Shown here: positions 48,303-62,536 of the stretch, in pieces | How the letters are laid out: every line of letters starts with the position of its first letter | How positions within the stretch are numbered: position 1 is the first letter of the stretch | NCBI GenBank assembly: GCA_005656395.1 | Contig: SRSI01000050.1 | Location: 2,108,001-2,172,000 of the forward strand | Length of the DNA stretch: 64,000 nucleotides | DNA from: Strongyloides papillosus | Lineage: Eukaryota; Nematoda; Chromadorea; Rhabditida; Strongyloididae | Direction: 5' to 3' | Translations under genes and position numbers: made by a program | Notes under the pieces: model-generated | Databases searched by the model: none | What the model was told of the DNA's origin: nothing | The model's input: only the letters and a program-made list of their open reading frames with translations

Positions 48303-50257
48303 TTAAAGTGCAGTCATTACATTAATATCATTTCCATCCTCGAATAGTGGTTTTTCATCCATAATATTATTATTTTTAAATGGATTTTTACATGAATTTT
48401 GTTGTTTTTTCCCTCCAGCATAACATTTCAACTGACATCTCAGGGGTAGAGAAACCTTTCTGGAATCGATATAATTATTAGATGTTGAGGAATGTTTAGG
48501 AGTTTGTAGGGAGCATTTTTTTGGTATTCCTCCTTTTATGGAGGATGACATTCCTGAGGTTGAGATCTTGGATGTCATTAATATACTCTCAATGTTAGTG
48601 GAAGTGCAATTGCCATTACATGTTGTTATCAGTGTATCATTATCTCTCATGTCGTTCACGTTGTTAGAATTTCTAAAATTAAACAAATTCATGTTAATGT
48701 GGAGGGACATAAATTAACAGAAAAAAGAGAAATTAAAAGGATAAGTAATAACAGAGATACTTGCAAAAAAACAAATTGAACACAAAATGTGCTTTCCAAA
48801 TAAAGAGATAAGGTTAGATAAGAAAATAATTATAGTAGGTTAAGGATGATAAAACTCTTTTAAAGCAAAATTATCTTTTCATTTTTTTCACAACTTCTAT
48901 TAATGTCAAATGAATAGTAATACCTTTTTGATTTTGGTGTCAGTCGTTTGAAGCGGTGTTTTGTTAGGATGAGAAGTCGCTGCCTGAAATTGGAGCTGCT
49001 CAGGCAGAATAGTAGAAAATTCATACTTTTCCCGAGGATAACGAGAAATTGTGGAACAAAAGCCTAAAAATAAATATTATTGTTATTGCATTAAGTACAT
49101 ATGTGTTTAAAAGTAACAAACTCAATGTTTCTTAAATTAAAATAATAAAAAGAGAAGAAGTGTAAAATTAGTATCATTAAACTTTTTTAATTGTAATAAA
49201 ATAAAAACTTACTATTGATGTAGCTAATTTTGTGTTATAATTTAACAGATCAGACATCAACAAAACAACAGCACTAGGACCTTGGGTAACTGTGAAACTT
49301 GTTACAATCAAACAAACAGTTATAGTAATTTTTTGTTCCAACATCATTTGTGATTTAGCTGCACCTGCCTTTGTGTTATTGTTACTTGTCTCCATAAATT
49401 TTTGTCTTTTACGTAGTGTCATTATCAGTAGGACATTAGACCAAAGAACTAATATAATTGGGAGAAAAACAACCAATGCTGCATTGATACGAGTATTCCA
49501 CTTGACATACGATTTGATAAAAGGTGAATGATAATTTGGAAGATTTGTTGTCCAACTAAATTAAAATTATAATAAGGAGAAAATAATGATAAATAAAAAA
49601 AGAAGGAAGTATTATTAGATGTTTATATTAAAAAAGGTTTCCATTCTAATTATCAAATTACACAAAAAAAACAACTTACAAGTCCTGCTGCACTGGAAAA
49701 CAAATAGAATGAATCTGAGTATCATTACAAAATTTTTTTATAATACAATCGTAACTGATATGACTATATCCTGTCAAGATAAATGTCCCAATAACAGTTC
49801 CAATTACAATAAAATATACATATTTAGTTCCATATTTCCTAACAGATAAGGGATATTTTATTCCTATCAATCTTTCAAGACAAATAGCCAGGACAAACCA
49901 AATAGCAGAGGCTGAAGCAAAATTTGCAAAAGCTATCAAATGCATCTTTGAACGGAAGTACAGGTAACGAAAGGTATTATTCAGGGCAAATACATTAAAA
50001 TTAGCCAATGAATGCGGTGTAATTAGGAGAAGAAATATACAATCTGATAGGGCTAAAGCTGATAAAAGGATATTTGATTTTGATCGAAGTGATGGTGTCA
50101 TGAGGACCGTTAAATTTGTAATATTACCAATAACCCCAAATACAATGAGGATAGGTGTTATGTATCCAGTTAATATTCTTTCAACTCCACTTAACGCGAG
50201 GAGCATTTGTTCCTCAGTTAAACATACTTGTGAAGCATTTAATTTTTGTCCAGCCAT
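48303..50257 (-). CDS. Rhodopsin-class GPCR, FMRFamide/peptide-receptor-like
   Basis: Exons 50257-49680, 49555-49213, 49063-48924 and 48672-48303 join with consistent phases to give 476 residues. TM1 holds GVIGNITNL, TM2 LSALALSDCIFLLL, TM3 ends in the DRY-equivalent CLERLIGIKYP, TM5 is VVFLPIILVLWSNVLLIM, TM6 ITVCLIVTSFTVTQGPS, and TM7 is followed by the helix-8-like SSSNFRQRL. The N-terminus has an N-glycosylation site (NAS). ERLIGIKYP and the TM1-TM2 pattern are typical of nematode FMRFamide/DMSR-type neuropeptide receptors. The ligand cannot be named. The C-terminal tail is long, Ser/Thr- and Cys-containing. Small introns separate TM-coding exons. Confidence 0.85.
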
Positions 50258-53200
50258 CCTTTCTATAACAAAATAAAGAAATCAACATATGATTATTTAT
50301 ATCTTTAGAATATTGGAGTTAGAATATATTTAGATTAAATTTAAAAATATTAGAAAATATAAAAAATATCATCATATTAATAAAATTGCAGAATAGAGAG
50401 AGATAGTTGGGTGATAACAAATGTAAAACACAACTTATAGTTAAACCATTTACCTCAATGTCAATAGGAATAAACTTTGTTTGAAGTTAACGTAAGGAGT
50501 ATCATAACTAATAACATTAGTTTTAATTGTACCATCATCTTAAAAATAATCATATATCTTGTTAAAGAAAACAAAAACTTATAATAAAATACAATAAAAT
50601 GTATTATTTAGAAATGAAATATAATCTCACTAGAAATACTCTAGATAAAAATTTTTCTCCTCCCAACAATTCAACTTTTTCTCCTTAAATTAAGGCAATT
50701 TGATATAGTTGAGGGAGAATGAAAAGTTTTGAAACACGTTATAAATATAATAATAAATAAAAAAAAGGAAGTATCTTAAAATATATTATATTGAATATAT
50801 ATATGTATATGATATTTGACGATTTTCTAGAAGTAAAGATAAATGAAAATGTCATAATATTAGTATAAGTAGGATTACAAAATTAGAAAAATATATGTAC
50901 TTTTAAAATTAATAATATTAAATATTAATATAAATTACTTTATTATAGAAGAGATACAAATAGTTGATAAGATATTTATTAGAATTTTTTTGAGGATTGA
51001 AGAAATCTTTGGCATTTAATAATGAGAATGATGATATAATTTTAAATCATACTGTACAAGATTTTTGGATTTTTTTATTCATTAAACAATTATTTATTTT
51101 TAGTACTTATATATATGGAAATAAATTTTCATTAAAAAAGAGGAAAAATTTAATGATATGAAGTATGTATAAAATAAAAACTAAGAAAGTGAGGTTTTTG
51201 AGGGTCGAAAGAATGATAAAGAGGAGATATTAGACGATTGATAAGATATTTTATATTAGTTTTAATTATGATGACAAAATTAATTTATTTATATTAACGA
51301 TATAAAATACATTTATGTGTAGATGACAGGATTCTAAAATATCAGAATGTCATATATTATGGCACGTAAAGTACGAGTTAGTTGAAAGGAAAGATTAATT
51401 TTTATTATATTATTTGATTATAATAAAAAAGAATTAAAATTAGAAACATACATTGTTTATAGTTCCCCCTTTAAATTCAATAGGTTTATTCAAATATTAT
51501 AAATATATAAGGGAAAGATATATGAATGTTTATTTACAAGAAACATATGTATGTTAAAAAGTCCATAAGATATAACATGATAATCCAATAATAATGGCTA
51601 TCTTTTATCTCATATTAAATTAAGAAAGCATAATTAAACAATTTTAAAAAATTAGACATTTTTAAAATAAAGGAAAATTTATAAATATTATTTCTATCGA
51701 ATTTAAATATTTGCTATTTATCAACAAAAAGACTAATATCATAAGATATAAAAATATGATCAATTTTCAACTGTGATCATAAAATTTCCTAAAACACAAC
51801 TTCTATATAAAAAGAGAAATATTATTTTTCATTTAATATACAATTATTATATAGATATTTGATAAGGAAGAGGTAAAACATATTTTAATGTATTTAATCA
51901 TTAATTATTTATGCCTCTGGTAAATTATTACAAAATTATTGTAAATTTTAAAGGAATAAAATGAGATAGACAGATATAAATATTTTGAAAATATGTAAAA
52001 GTGAAGTGCCATTAAAATGGAAATTCCAAATGCTTTTTAGTACTTTTTATCAACAAATAAATGGTTATTTTTTATTTACTTATTCTTGTTTATAACCAAT
52101 TTCTACTGTACTTAAAAAGGAGTATTAATTTTAAATGACAATAATGTATCTAAATAAAAATTTACAAATAAAAAATTCAATAAACTGAAATATTCTTCAA
52201 ATAATTTATAAAGGAATTTATAAAAATATAAAATTATAAATGACAATATGATATGAAATGTATATTTAAAATTATTCTATCCTTAAATAATGTTTTATAA
52301 GTGTAAAAAAAATAATAATATTAGTAGGAAATTATCAAATGTTTAGCGATAATTATAATTTTCACAGTTTTGAGATATGAAAATTATGGTTAAATAAATT
52401 ATCTCATTAATAAATAATTTTTGATATAATTATAAATTATATAAAATTCAATTGGAATGATAAGATAATAATTTCTAAGAAATGTAATCAACAATATAAA
52501 GATAAGTTATGTTTAAAAACCACTGAAAAAATAATTTTTAAAAATCAATATGTAATTTTTTAAAAAGAATCTATTTTTTCTACTTTGACAAGTAATTAAA
52601 TAACTCTTTTAGCTGGACAATTCTTGTTTATTTATTTGTCTTTTTTTTAAAAAAAATTTATCTTGGCCATTTTCACGGAAATAAAAACTTTAATGTCAAT
52701 TTTCTTGTTTGAAGTAAATATTTTTTTATTATCAACACAAAAAAATGTAATCAAATGATATGTATATCGGGTAAAAAAAGTTAATGATGAAAATGTTAAT
52801 TAAGGAATAAAATTTTTGTTATTTTCTTTTTCTAATCGGTGCAATCAACTCATCTCTACCAATGATAATTCTCCCACTTGACTTTTATTATATTATTCTT
52901 CTCATTAAAGACTATTGTTCTACAACATATTAATTTATTATACTTATATAATTATATAATATTACCAATTATAAATGTAATTTATATACATATTAACTGT
53001 CGCAAACGATTTTTGTAAAAGTATTATTGTTAACTAAAAAAAATCCCTTACATTATTATTACAAGCACACTCTTTAGATTTGACACCAGTTTCGTTATAT
53101 ATTTTTATATAAACACAACTTTTTAACCAAAGCAATGTAAGAAATTGAATGAGATATACATATAAATGTTTGTATCATAATCAAGTTACATTTTATTCTT

Positions 53201-53470
53201 TCTAACATCATCGTTACTTTTCAATCTGGCATGCCTCTTTAAAATCCAATTTACTAATTACAAAATCTTCTGACTTCTAATTTGCCACAATCATTTTAAT
53301 CTTTTCCATTATCCATATTGTTTTATTCTATTTAATCATCCTTTGCCATTCTAATAAATAAAATAAAATCAAATATTTCTTATCATTTAACTGATATATT
53401 ATTCCTTATATAATATTATTCTTCTTTAACTTTTTACACCCAAAAAATATATATATTGAGGAACTTCATT
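50258..53470. other. 3.2 kb extremely AT-rich intergenic region
   Basis: It lies between the divergent GPCR and ceh-17 genes and should include both promoters. It is almost entirely A and T with no open frame of interest, no tRNA and no repeat unit that I can define. Confidence 0.5.
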
Positions 53471-54337
<867 letters not shown>

Positions 54338-54640
54338 AATTATATGTATTCATTAAATATTAATTTAAAATATTTAGATCTCCGTATCTCCAAAACAATA
54401 ATATTATATAAATATCTATAATTAATATAATAAATAAAATAATAAAAAATTAACAACAAAAAAATTTATATTTTATAACAATAAAACAAACAAGATTCAT
54501 ATAAAAATAGTAACTATAGCATAGAAAACACTTCTGGAAATGCCAATCTCCGTCTCAATAAAGCATATCTATCCTAATAAAGTTAAATTAATATATAAAC
54601 CTTCCTGTACTCTTCATTATAACGAAAAATCATTATTAAT

Positions 54641-55003
54641 TTAAAGAGCAGTGCTGTCAGCAACAGTAACTTCAACATCAACACCTGGTTCAATGGAGAT
54701 TGAAGAGATTTTCTTAAGCTTATCAGTTCCAGATTGTAAATTGATGAGTCTTTTGTGGATTCTCATTTGGTATCTGTCCCAGGTTTTGGAACCTTCACCA
54801 CAAGGTGTTTTACGGGTGGTGATACGGAGGGTCTTGGTTGGCATGCGGATTGGTCCTTTGACTGGGAGATGTTCATTCTTAGCAGAAAGGATAAGTTGAT
54901 CACAAACTGATTCAAGAGCACGAACGTTTTGGGATGTAAGTGTAATGCGGATACGGCGAACAGCATCGTCTTCAACTGGTTTCTCTTGTTTTAAATCGGC
55001 CAT
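54641..55003 (-). CDS. rps-20: 40S ribosomal protein S20 (uS10)
   Basis: A single exon of 120 residues, the expected length. [54 protein letters not shown] and the [10 protein letters not shown] ending are diagnostic of eukaryotic uS10. It belongs to the head of the small ribosomal subunit. The G+C content is higher than in its surroundings, as usual for a highly expressed gene. A strong 3' splice site 25 nt before the ATG fits SL trans-splicing. It converges on ceh-17 with 303 bp between the stops, where I see only AT-rich 3' UTR sequence. Confidence 0.98.
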   Translation of the reverse strand: MADLKQEKPVEDDAVRRIRITLTSQNVRALESVCDQLILSAKNEHLPVKGPIRMPTKTLRITTRKTPCGEGSKTWDRYQMRIHKRLINLQSGTDKLKKISSISIEPGVDVEVTVADSTAL

Positions 55004-55027
55004 AATGAAAGCTTTGAAAAATAAAAA

Positions 55028-55040
55028 CCTGCAATATTGG
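55028..55040 (-). promoter_or_regulatory. Candidate trans-splice acceptor of rps-20
   Basis: On the minus strand ATATTGCAG|GTTTTTATT lies 25 nt before the rps-20 ATG with no coding sequence between. In nematodes such an acceptor without an upstream exon is where a spliced leader is added. No SL sequence is in the genome here, so cDNA is needed to prove it. Confidence 0.4.
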
Positions 55041-55300
55041 AAAAAAATGTAATTATTTTAAAAAAGTTTTATAATAATATGATTAAAATATTGAAAAATA
55101 ACATAAAAATAAGGATAAATAAATGAAAATAAAAAATATCTTGTAATAAACAAATTCCCACTAAATTTTCGGGTCGTCATTGAAAATTATAAGAAATACA
55201 CACAATCACAATAGGGGAATACTGATATACACTAAAATAAATGATACTCTATCAACAAAGGTTTTCGTGACGAAAGTTGTACACTGGTACATTTGGAACA

Positions 55301-55817
55301 ATGGCGACTTTTCTTAATAAAAAACTTTTTAGCTGCAAGTATGATTTTCGTATAAATACCCTAGGTAAGTTAACTCTTAATCACTTTAAGTTAAATTAAA
55401 TAATTAACTGGATATTATTTTATGTACATGTACATACAAAAAGTCAAATAAAAGTTTTAGCTAACAATACTTGGGAGATGTTAAGGGAAAAATTAACCTT
55501 CAAATTAATCTTCATATTAAATTAATAAAATAATCATTTTAAATTTTATTATGATCATAGACCTTATGCTCTTTGAACAGTCTTGTGAAATTAAGTAATT
55601 TTTTTAATTATCATTTTTAATAATAATACAATTATGGTCGGTGTTTATAAAGAAATTTAATAAATATCAATTCAATTTACGCTTGGGTGATCAGAAATTG
55701 AAGTTGTAGTAATTTTTTAGGGTTCTATGTTTTTCACTAGCTGTATACAATCGTTTCAGAAAGAGAGATTCAAGAGATATGAATATTTTTGAAGAGCTTT
55801 CTTCATTTGGGATGTAA
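55301..55817 (+). CDS. Candidate small two-exon gene
   Basis: ATG 55301 opens 21 codons (MATFLNKKLFSCKYDFRINT) followed by a consensus GTAAGT donor at 55365. An acceptor TTTTTCACTAG before 55741 continues in frame for 25 codons (YNRFRKRDSRDMNIFEEL) to TAA at 55815-55817, about 46 residues in all. The start context and donor are good, and G+C is higher than nearby. An alternative acceptor before 55721 would stop after six codons, and a third exon is possible. The gene is divergent from rps-20 with ~300 bp between. No family is recognised. Confidence 0.3.
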
Positions 55818-56653
55818 ATATTATGATGACAATATGGACTTATTCATTATTTGTGCTTTTATTAACATCTGAGCTTGTAATTGATCTTATTATAACAGCT
55901 TCATCACTGGAATTTGCAAGTCAATCCAATATGATGATCTTTAATGGAGTAATAGCAATCCAATAAGCGTTTATTTGCTTTACTCAAGTCCATGGTAACT
56001 ATAAATAACATTTTAATAATTATAACGTTCAAAAATAAAAGTAAACAGAATTAAAAAAAGATAACAATTCGTAAACATCTAAATTTTATTATATAAGACA
56101 AAAAAGAGAGTTCCTAAAATAACTATGACTAAATGATATAAAATAATTATCAAAGTAAAAGATAAACAATTGTAGTTTGGTCGGGAGTTGACTAGTAAGT
56201 AGTGTCATTGACAATTAATATGAAAACAATAGTATCGTTTTTCATATTATAATTATATGGTCATATGGAAAATTGAAAGATATTTTGATTTTCATAATTC
56301 GGGTAATTATGTAAAAAATAAATATTTAAAATAAAATAAAGTTTAAATATGATTTTTAAAAGTATTTTATAGATGGTGAATATAATTAATATCTAAGATT
56401 CAACTTAAAATTGATGTTAATAACATTTTATATGAAATTTCGAGTCAGAGACATTTTGTGATTATTTATTCCAAAGTTGTAGTAGTACTCAATAGCCTAT
56501 TTTAAATTTCCAGATATTTATAAAAATCAAGGGTATCCAATATATTTACTAAAGGGGTTATAATAATAAAAATAATGTAACCATGGTAATCATAAATTTT
56601 GACCATTGAAAAGTGTTACCCCACCAATAACATAATAACTTTTTCATAAACAT
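55818..56653. other. Intergenic region with one short hydrophobic reading frame
   Basis: A 47-codon plus-strand frame at 55823-55966 (MMTIWTYSLFVLLLTSELVI and following) is hydrophobic enough to span a membrane. It might be a further exon of the preceding candidate gene or chance. The remainder is AT-rich and should include the CC2D2A promoter. Confidence 0.35.
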
Positions 56654-59600
56654 ATGGCTAGTAATTTACTAACTATTGCTGAAAATGCTAGAAAAGAAGG
56701 TCTAAAAAAACTAAGAAATCTACCTCCATTAAAAATAAAAAGAGAACCATCAACAGAGGATTCCTTTATTTCTACTCCATCAACTGCTAACAACAATCCT
56801 CATACTGGAAATGACGACGGTGAAAGCGTTAGTTTCAATGAATTCAATCCACTCTTCCAAAGGTTAGTCATAATAATTAAATTAACAATTAACTTTTTCC
56901 ATACAGTCCCGAGGTCCAAAGTATCTCCAGAAAGAGTATAGGCGAAATATCAAATGACGTCAGAGAAAACATAAGAAAAAAAGCTAAAACCGCATTAGAG
57001 GGTAAAAGAGGTTCAATACAATTACAAAAAAGATTATTGAGAAGTAAGACACTATCAACAAACATCCCAAAACAAATTTTCGAGAATGATGGTGACAAGA
57101 TGGATAGTCAGATTGAAAGAGTAATTAAATTAGGTGAAAAGTATGAGACAAAAAAAGAAAGTAATAACGTCATTGATAGTGAGATTGAGAATAGATTTGT
57201 TAGTGGGTATTTTGATAGAGATTTGATACAAGATAATAATGATATCCTTTTTGAGTACGCTCCCGGGATACCTATTAATATTGATATTGAGGAGGTAAAG
57301 AAATTAATTGTTATTATGGAAGAGAAGTTTACTATGGATGATTTGGAAAGTGGAAATTTTAATTATGATGTTAAGAATAAAAATATCAATAAACTTAAGC
57401 AACGCCTTCCTAAAAAATTTATAACCAATAATAATAGTATATTAGGTATAGATGAAAATGAATTTTGTGAAAGGAAAGTTTTAAAGTATGATCGAGCTGA
57501 GTGGGAGGAAAGATCGTTAATTGAAAATGTGTGGGGAGTAAGGAAAGATTCTCAATTAATTGGTGGAAGTAATTATAAAAAAAATCACTATGAAAATATT
57601 AAAATATACCTATCGAAAGTTAAATTACACCATCATTGGTTATTTTCCAAAGAACATGTGTTATGTAGGAAGGTAGAAGAAGTATATGAAATATTATTAT
57701 ATAAAGCAACTTTTATATTAAAAGACATTAAAATATATTTGGCATCTAAATCAATTGATGGAGATATCAATGAGATTGAGAAAAAAATTGAGAACGAAGT
57801 TAATGAGTATGGAAAATGTTGTGATGAGATTCAACTTTACTGGGAAAATTTATGCAATTTAAGGAATGAACAAGGATATCAAAGAACATCATTAACATTA
57901 ACTGTTAAAGAAGTTGAGGAACAAGATTTAAGTATATTCACTCCTGTAATACAAAATTTCTACAGAAATCCAATATTTTCTATAACATATAATAAAGAAA
58001 ACATAAAAATATATGATAAAAAAGAACTTGTTGAGGAAGATCGAGATCATACACAAACAAAAAAAGAAATTGAGACAGAAAAAGACTTTGAAAGCTATTT
58101 CATGAGCTTAAAAAAATGTGAATGGGAAGCTCAAATACTTTTCAACGACATTTTCGTTTGCCGTACCCAACAAAAATGTATAAATAAAAACTTTGAAATA
58201 ATCTTTAATGAAGAGTACAATCTCTCAGTTCATGACGTCCCTGAATCAATTGTTATTGTTTTGTGTGAAAGATTCAACCGTGGTGTCTTTAAAGTTATTG
58301 CTAAAATTGGAATACCATTAGAGAAGGAAGATGAAAATCCTGATAATATTTCATGTAATCATTTTGCTTCTGATATTGTTTATGAAAGTTTAAGTGGTAC
58401 TGTGGGTGCTGGCGGAGTTGGCCGCGAACCACTTTCTGGTGTTTTATTTACTAAATTAGACGGTTATGGTATTTTGACAGGTGAAGAAGTTAAAGAAAGA
58501 AATGACAAACTGAATCACTTATCTGATAATGGTGACTTTCAATTAATTCCCGCTGAAACACGATTAGATAACAGTGATTTAAATGAGGATGACGCTAGAA
58601 TTACAGCGTTAAGGATGAGATTTCTTAAAAATCAACTTCTAGGTAGCATAGAAAAACCAATACCTATATATGCAAGTGAAATGCAAAGTAGATTCTATAA
58701 AGTAGAAGAAACAACAACAGAAGAATATGGAAAATTTGGTTTCGGCATAGAAAACCATAAATTATCATCGATGCATTACGCAATAAAACTACGAACAGAA
58801 TTAATGCAAAACATGGAAAGTAATAAAAGAAAAATCAAAACATACTCCGATATAGTTAAAGAAGAAACTATACCAAATCTATTTTCTGGTTTCAGTACAT
58901 TATTCGGTAACAGAGATGTCTCCAGGAAATTAAAACCAATGAGAAATGAGATAAAAAAACATGTCACATCAGGAATATTTAAATTCAAATTTATTATCAA
59001 TATACAAAGTGCCATAAATATAGGTGAAAAAATTGATGGCACTCCCATAGAGTCATTCGTTGAGATAACTTTTCAATCACAAGTTTTTAAAACAAAAATA
59101 TGTCCCGGTAAAAATCCAAAGTGGCAAGAGACAATAATTATCACTTTTGATAACACATCACTTGAAAATAAAGATCTTAATTCAATTGTTGAAAAATTTA
59201 CCATTAGAATTTATGATTACATCACAGTTCCATTGAAACATGATGATAGAGAAATTAATACAATTCACGAACAAATTGAATGTAGGTATTTAGGAAAAAC
59301 TGAGATTCCATTTTATACTATTTATATGAATGGAAAAATTGATGGTTTATTGCCAATTCATAGGACAACATTCTGTAATGGTTATACTTTTGAAGGAAAC
59401 AGTTATTTAAAATTAATGATATCTCTTGACCCATTGATTGCTTCACCAGTCCATGAAAATATATCTACAAATGTATCTATCGAGGAGGAGAATGTCATCC
59501 AAAAATATATTTCATGGAAAAAAAGATGTCAGGCATTGTATCCAAATAGAAAATATAAAGGACTAGTTTTTAATAGTCAAGGTAAAAGTCTTCTAGCTTC

Positions 59601-60552
59601 AAGATACATCCATGCCGTCAAACCACCACTTCTTCTCGACTACCTTATTGCTGATAAATTAAGTTTAATAAAAAAAGCTATTGATATCGTTAAATGCCTA
59701 CCAACAATAGAAGATCCGGTTATGTTTCCAGGGATATGTGATTTATGGACAAATGTTGATCAAACTCTAACAATAGGATGTGGTGACGAAGAGGAACATG
59801 CTTTAATGCTTATTTGTTGGTTGAAATATTATCAAATTGATGGATTCCTTGTTTTAGGAAATGCTTTACCTGAAGGGTTACGTACAGCATATGTTATAGT
59901 GCAATTAGATGATAAATTATATATTATTAATCCTGTTGAAGGATTTTTATGGGATATCAAAGATGCATATGTACCAATTTTAAGTATAGGAACAATTGTT
60001 ACAGATAAGAATATTTTTGGAAATATCCAGAAACATGAAGAACCCCATTATATGATATTTGATTTTTCACGTGAAGATTGTTGGAAGAAGATGTTTGATA
60101 TTGACGTTCCCGAGTCAAAGTTTATAACTGTTCAAAATGAAGCAATTATTTATCAGAATATCAGTGATAGTTTGATAATTGAATTAAAGTCATCTCTCGA
60201 AAGGGATGCAAAAGCTAAAATTGATGAGTTGCGTCAACATGGAATACCACAATGGAATATTCTGGTTGCTAGAACATTAAAGGATATCCTCTCCGATGTT
60301 AATGTCATTGATAACAGTAAAGAGATAGAAAAAAGATTGTACGACAACTTCGGTTCAATATTTAAAATCAACGCAATAATATTAAAAATCCCATTCATCT
60401 CAAGGAAACAAATTATCTCAGAAATACTATCAACAAAAATTCACCTTAACAGTGATATCGGCGTTCAATTTGCAATATCAATACATCTTATACCTTATAT
60501 GAATAATATTCTTCAATGTAACGTTGGCCTTGCTTCACTGATACCTGTTTAA
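56654..60552 (+). CDS. mks-6: CC2D2A / MKS-6 homologue, ciliary transition-zone protein
   Basis: Exons 56654-56862 and 56907-60552 (44 bp intron, phase 2) give 1,284 residues; human CC2D2A is ~1,620. Residues ~760-930 form a C2 domain (FKFKFIINIQSAINI, KICPGKNPKWQETIIITF). Residues ~1000-1130 match the CC2D2A transglutaminase-like domain: ICDLWTNVDQTLTIGCGDEEEHA, LVLGNALPEGLRTAYVIV, LYIINPVEGFLWDI. The catalytic cysteine is not expected to work in this family. CC2D2A belongs to the MKS module that builds the ciliary gate; in humans its loss causes Meckel or Joubert syndrome. In worms it acts in sensory cilia. The N-terminal ~700 residues are less conserved and rich in Lys/Glu/Asn. Confidence 0.95.
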
Positions 60553-62536
60553 CCTTCTTATACTTTTATTAATAGCTATTATTTTGAATCATAACCCGTA
60601 TCTTTTTTTGTTGATAACATTACTTTAATGTAATCATAAAATAATTTTATAAATTAGTTAATTAAAGTTTAAATTTTGGTATAAATAGTTATGTTATTTC
60701 TGCGCTCATCTCTAACCGCTCGCTCGACACATATAAATATATCAAAATCACAAGAAAAAGGTTGGAAAAAAATGTGAATTTATTGCTAAAATTTATTTTA
60801 CAAGATATAATAAAACTTGAATAAAGATTGTTATCTTCATTGTCATTTAAAAGAAAATATTTTTATTTCCGATTTATTTTCATATATTTTGACTTCTTGT
60901 TTCAAAGAACTTATACTATTTTAGTTATTAACCCGAAGATCCTACAGTAATTAAAAACAGAAAGAAATATTTAAATCACGGTATTACACAAAAAAAATTC
61001 ATTTTCTTACCAATACAATATTTTTCTATTTTTAAATATTGCAAAATATTTTTTACACTATATTTATCGAAATTATTTCCATAAACATTAAATCTAAAAA
61101 TAACTTTTTTTCCTATTCTGTATTATCTTCTAGGAAAACCGTTAATCTATAAAACATTCAAACTTCAAAGCTCATTTAAAGACATCAATTCACTCTATGA
61201 TTATTAGAATACATAAATATGTTAAAGAAACATTTATAATTAAAATAATATTTAAAGACCATTAATGGATCATTTTACTATTTGATATTTAAACCCGATG
61301 AATTACAATATATATTATTTATGTTAAATAAAAATAATTAAGATGACTGCTACGAAATAAGTTTGAAAATATTTATTTAGACATACATTATTATAACCTA
61401 ACAACATATTATTCATCTTAATTAATAGATAATTATATATAGGTAGGTGCATTTAGTAAAATCACCATATTATATTGCTCTCCTAACAATAGGTGAAAAA
61501 AAGTTAATTAATTGTATTGATAAAAAAAATATCCTTCTTAATTCTGCGTTTTATCACCCATAACTAGGATATGGCGGAAAAATTTTTTTGTTATCTTATT
61601 GTGATTAAAATATGTTTCATTATGCATCTCTACCTGGTTTTGTGTTTGATCACAAAAACTTTTCCTTTAAATGTAATTATAGTTTAAATAAAAAATTAAG
61701 TTGGTGCTCGTTATCATTAAATTGAACGTAATATATAAATGTACGTAAATGTAATATTTTCTTCATTTTAATTAAATTACCATCAAACATTCACTTTGCT
61801 ATTTTTGATTTGGTTAACGTCTGATCAACGTGTACTCAACGTTTCTTTGGTTGTTCATTAATCTTTACTTAATAAAGACAAATTTTATATGTATTAAATA
61901 CACTTTGATAGATAATAAATAGGATAGAATTTTATTTTTTTACCCATCCTTCCTGTTTTGAGAAATGTTATTTGACAATTTTTTTCTAAAAATATACCAT
62001 AGACATCTATTTTTATCATAAAAACTAGGCTTTAAATGTATTAGTTTCCGTTTCAGAAACAAATTGAAAAAATGATATTTTTTGTAGTAATTAGACGAAT
62101 TCTTTAAATGATGATTTATCAAACTGTAAAAAGTTATTAATAACAACTTTTTTTACATTTATACAATTAAAATAATAGATTAGTCACTTGCATTGTATCT
62201 GAGACTATAAAATTTGAAAATATTATATTATTTAGCAAAAACCATTTTTTTACGTTCCTGACCTTATAAAAAGTAAATATTTAAAACATAACACTTTTTT
62301 ATTTTACAGATTTAATAGACACTTTTTGTTAATTGTACTTTCTAAAATTAACATTACCATCAATCAAGGAAAAAAGACGTAATTTGAATTATCATAAAAT
62401 TGTAGTGTCTTTAAAAGGCTGGTTAAACTTATTTTTTACCTTTTAATAGAAAGATATTAAAAATTAATATATATTTTATCTATAATTTAATAAGTATAGT
62501 CAAAATATATATTTCAAAAAGAAGGTTCTTCTTGAA
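60553..62536. other. 2 kb AT-rich intergenic region
   Basis: It separates two plus-strand genes and should hold the 3' UTR of CC2D2A and the promoter of the secreted protein. A 68-codon minus frame at 61940-62146 is Lys/Asn/Tyr-rich and looks like chance. Nothing else is recognised. Confidence 0.5.
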
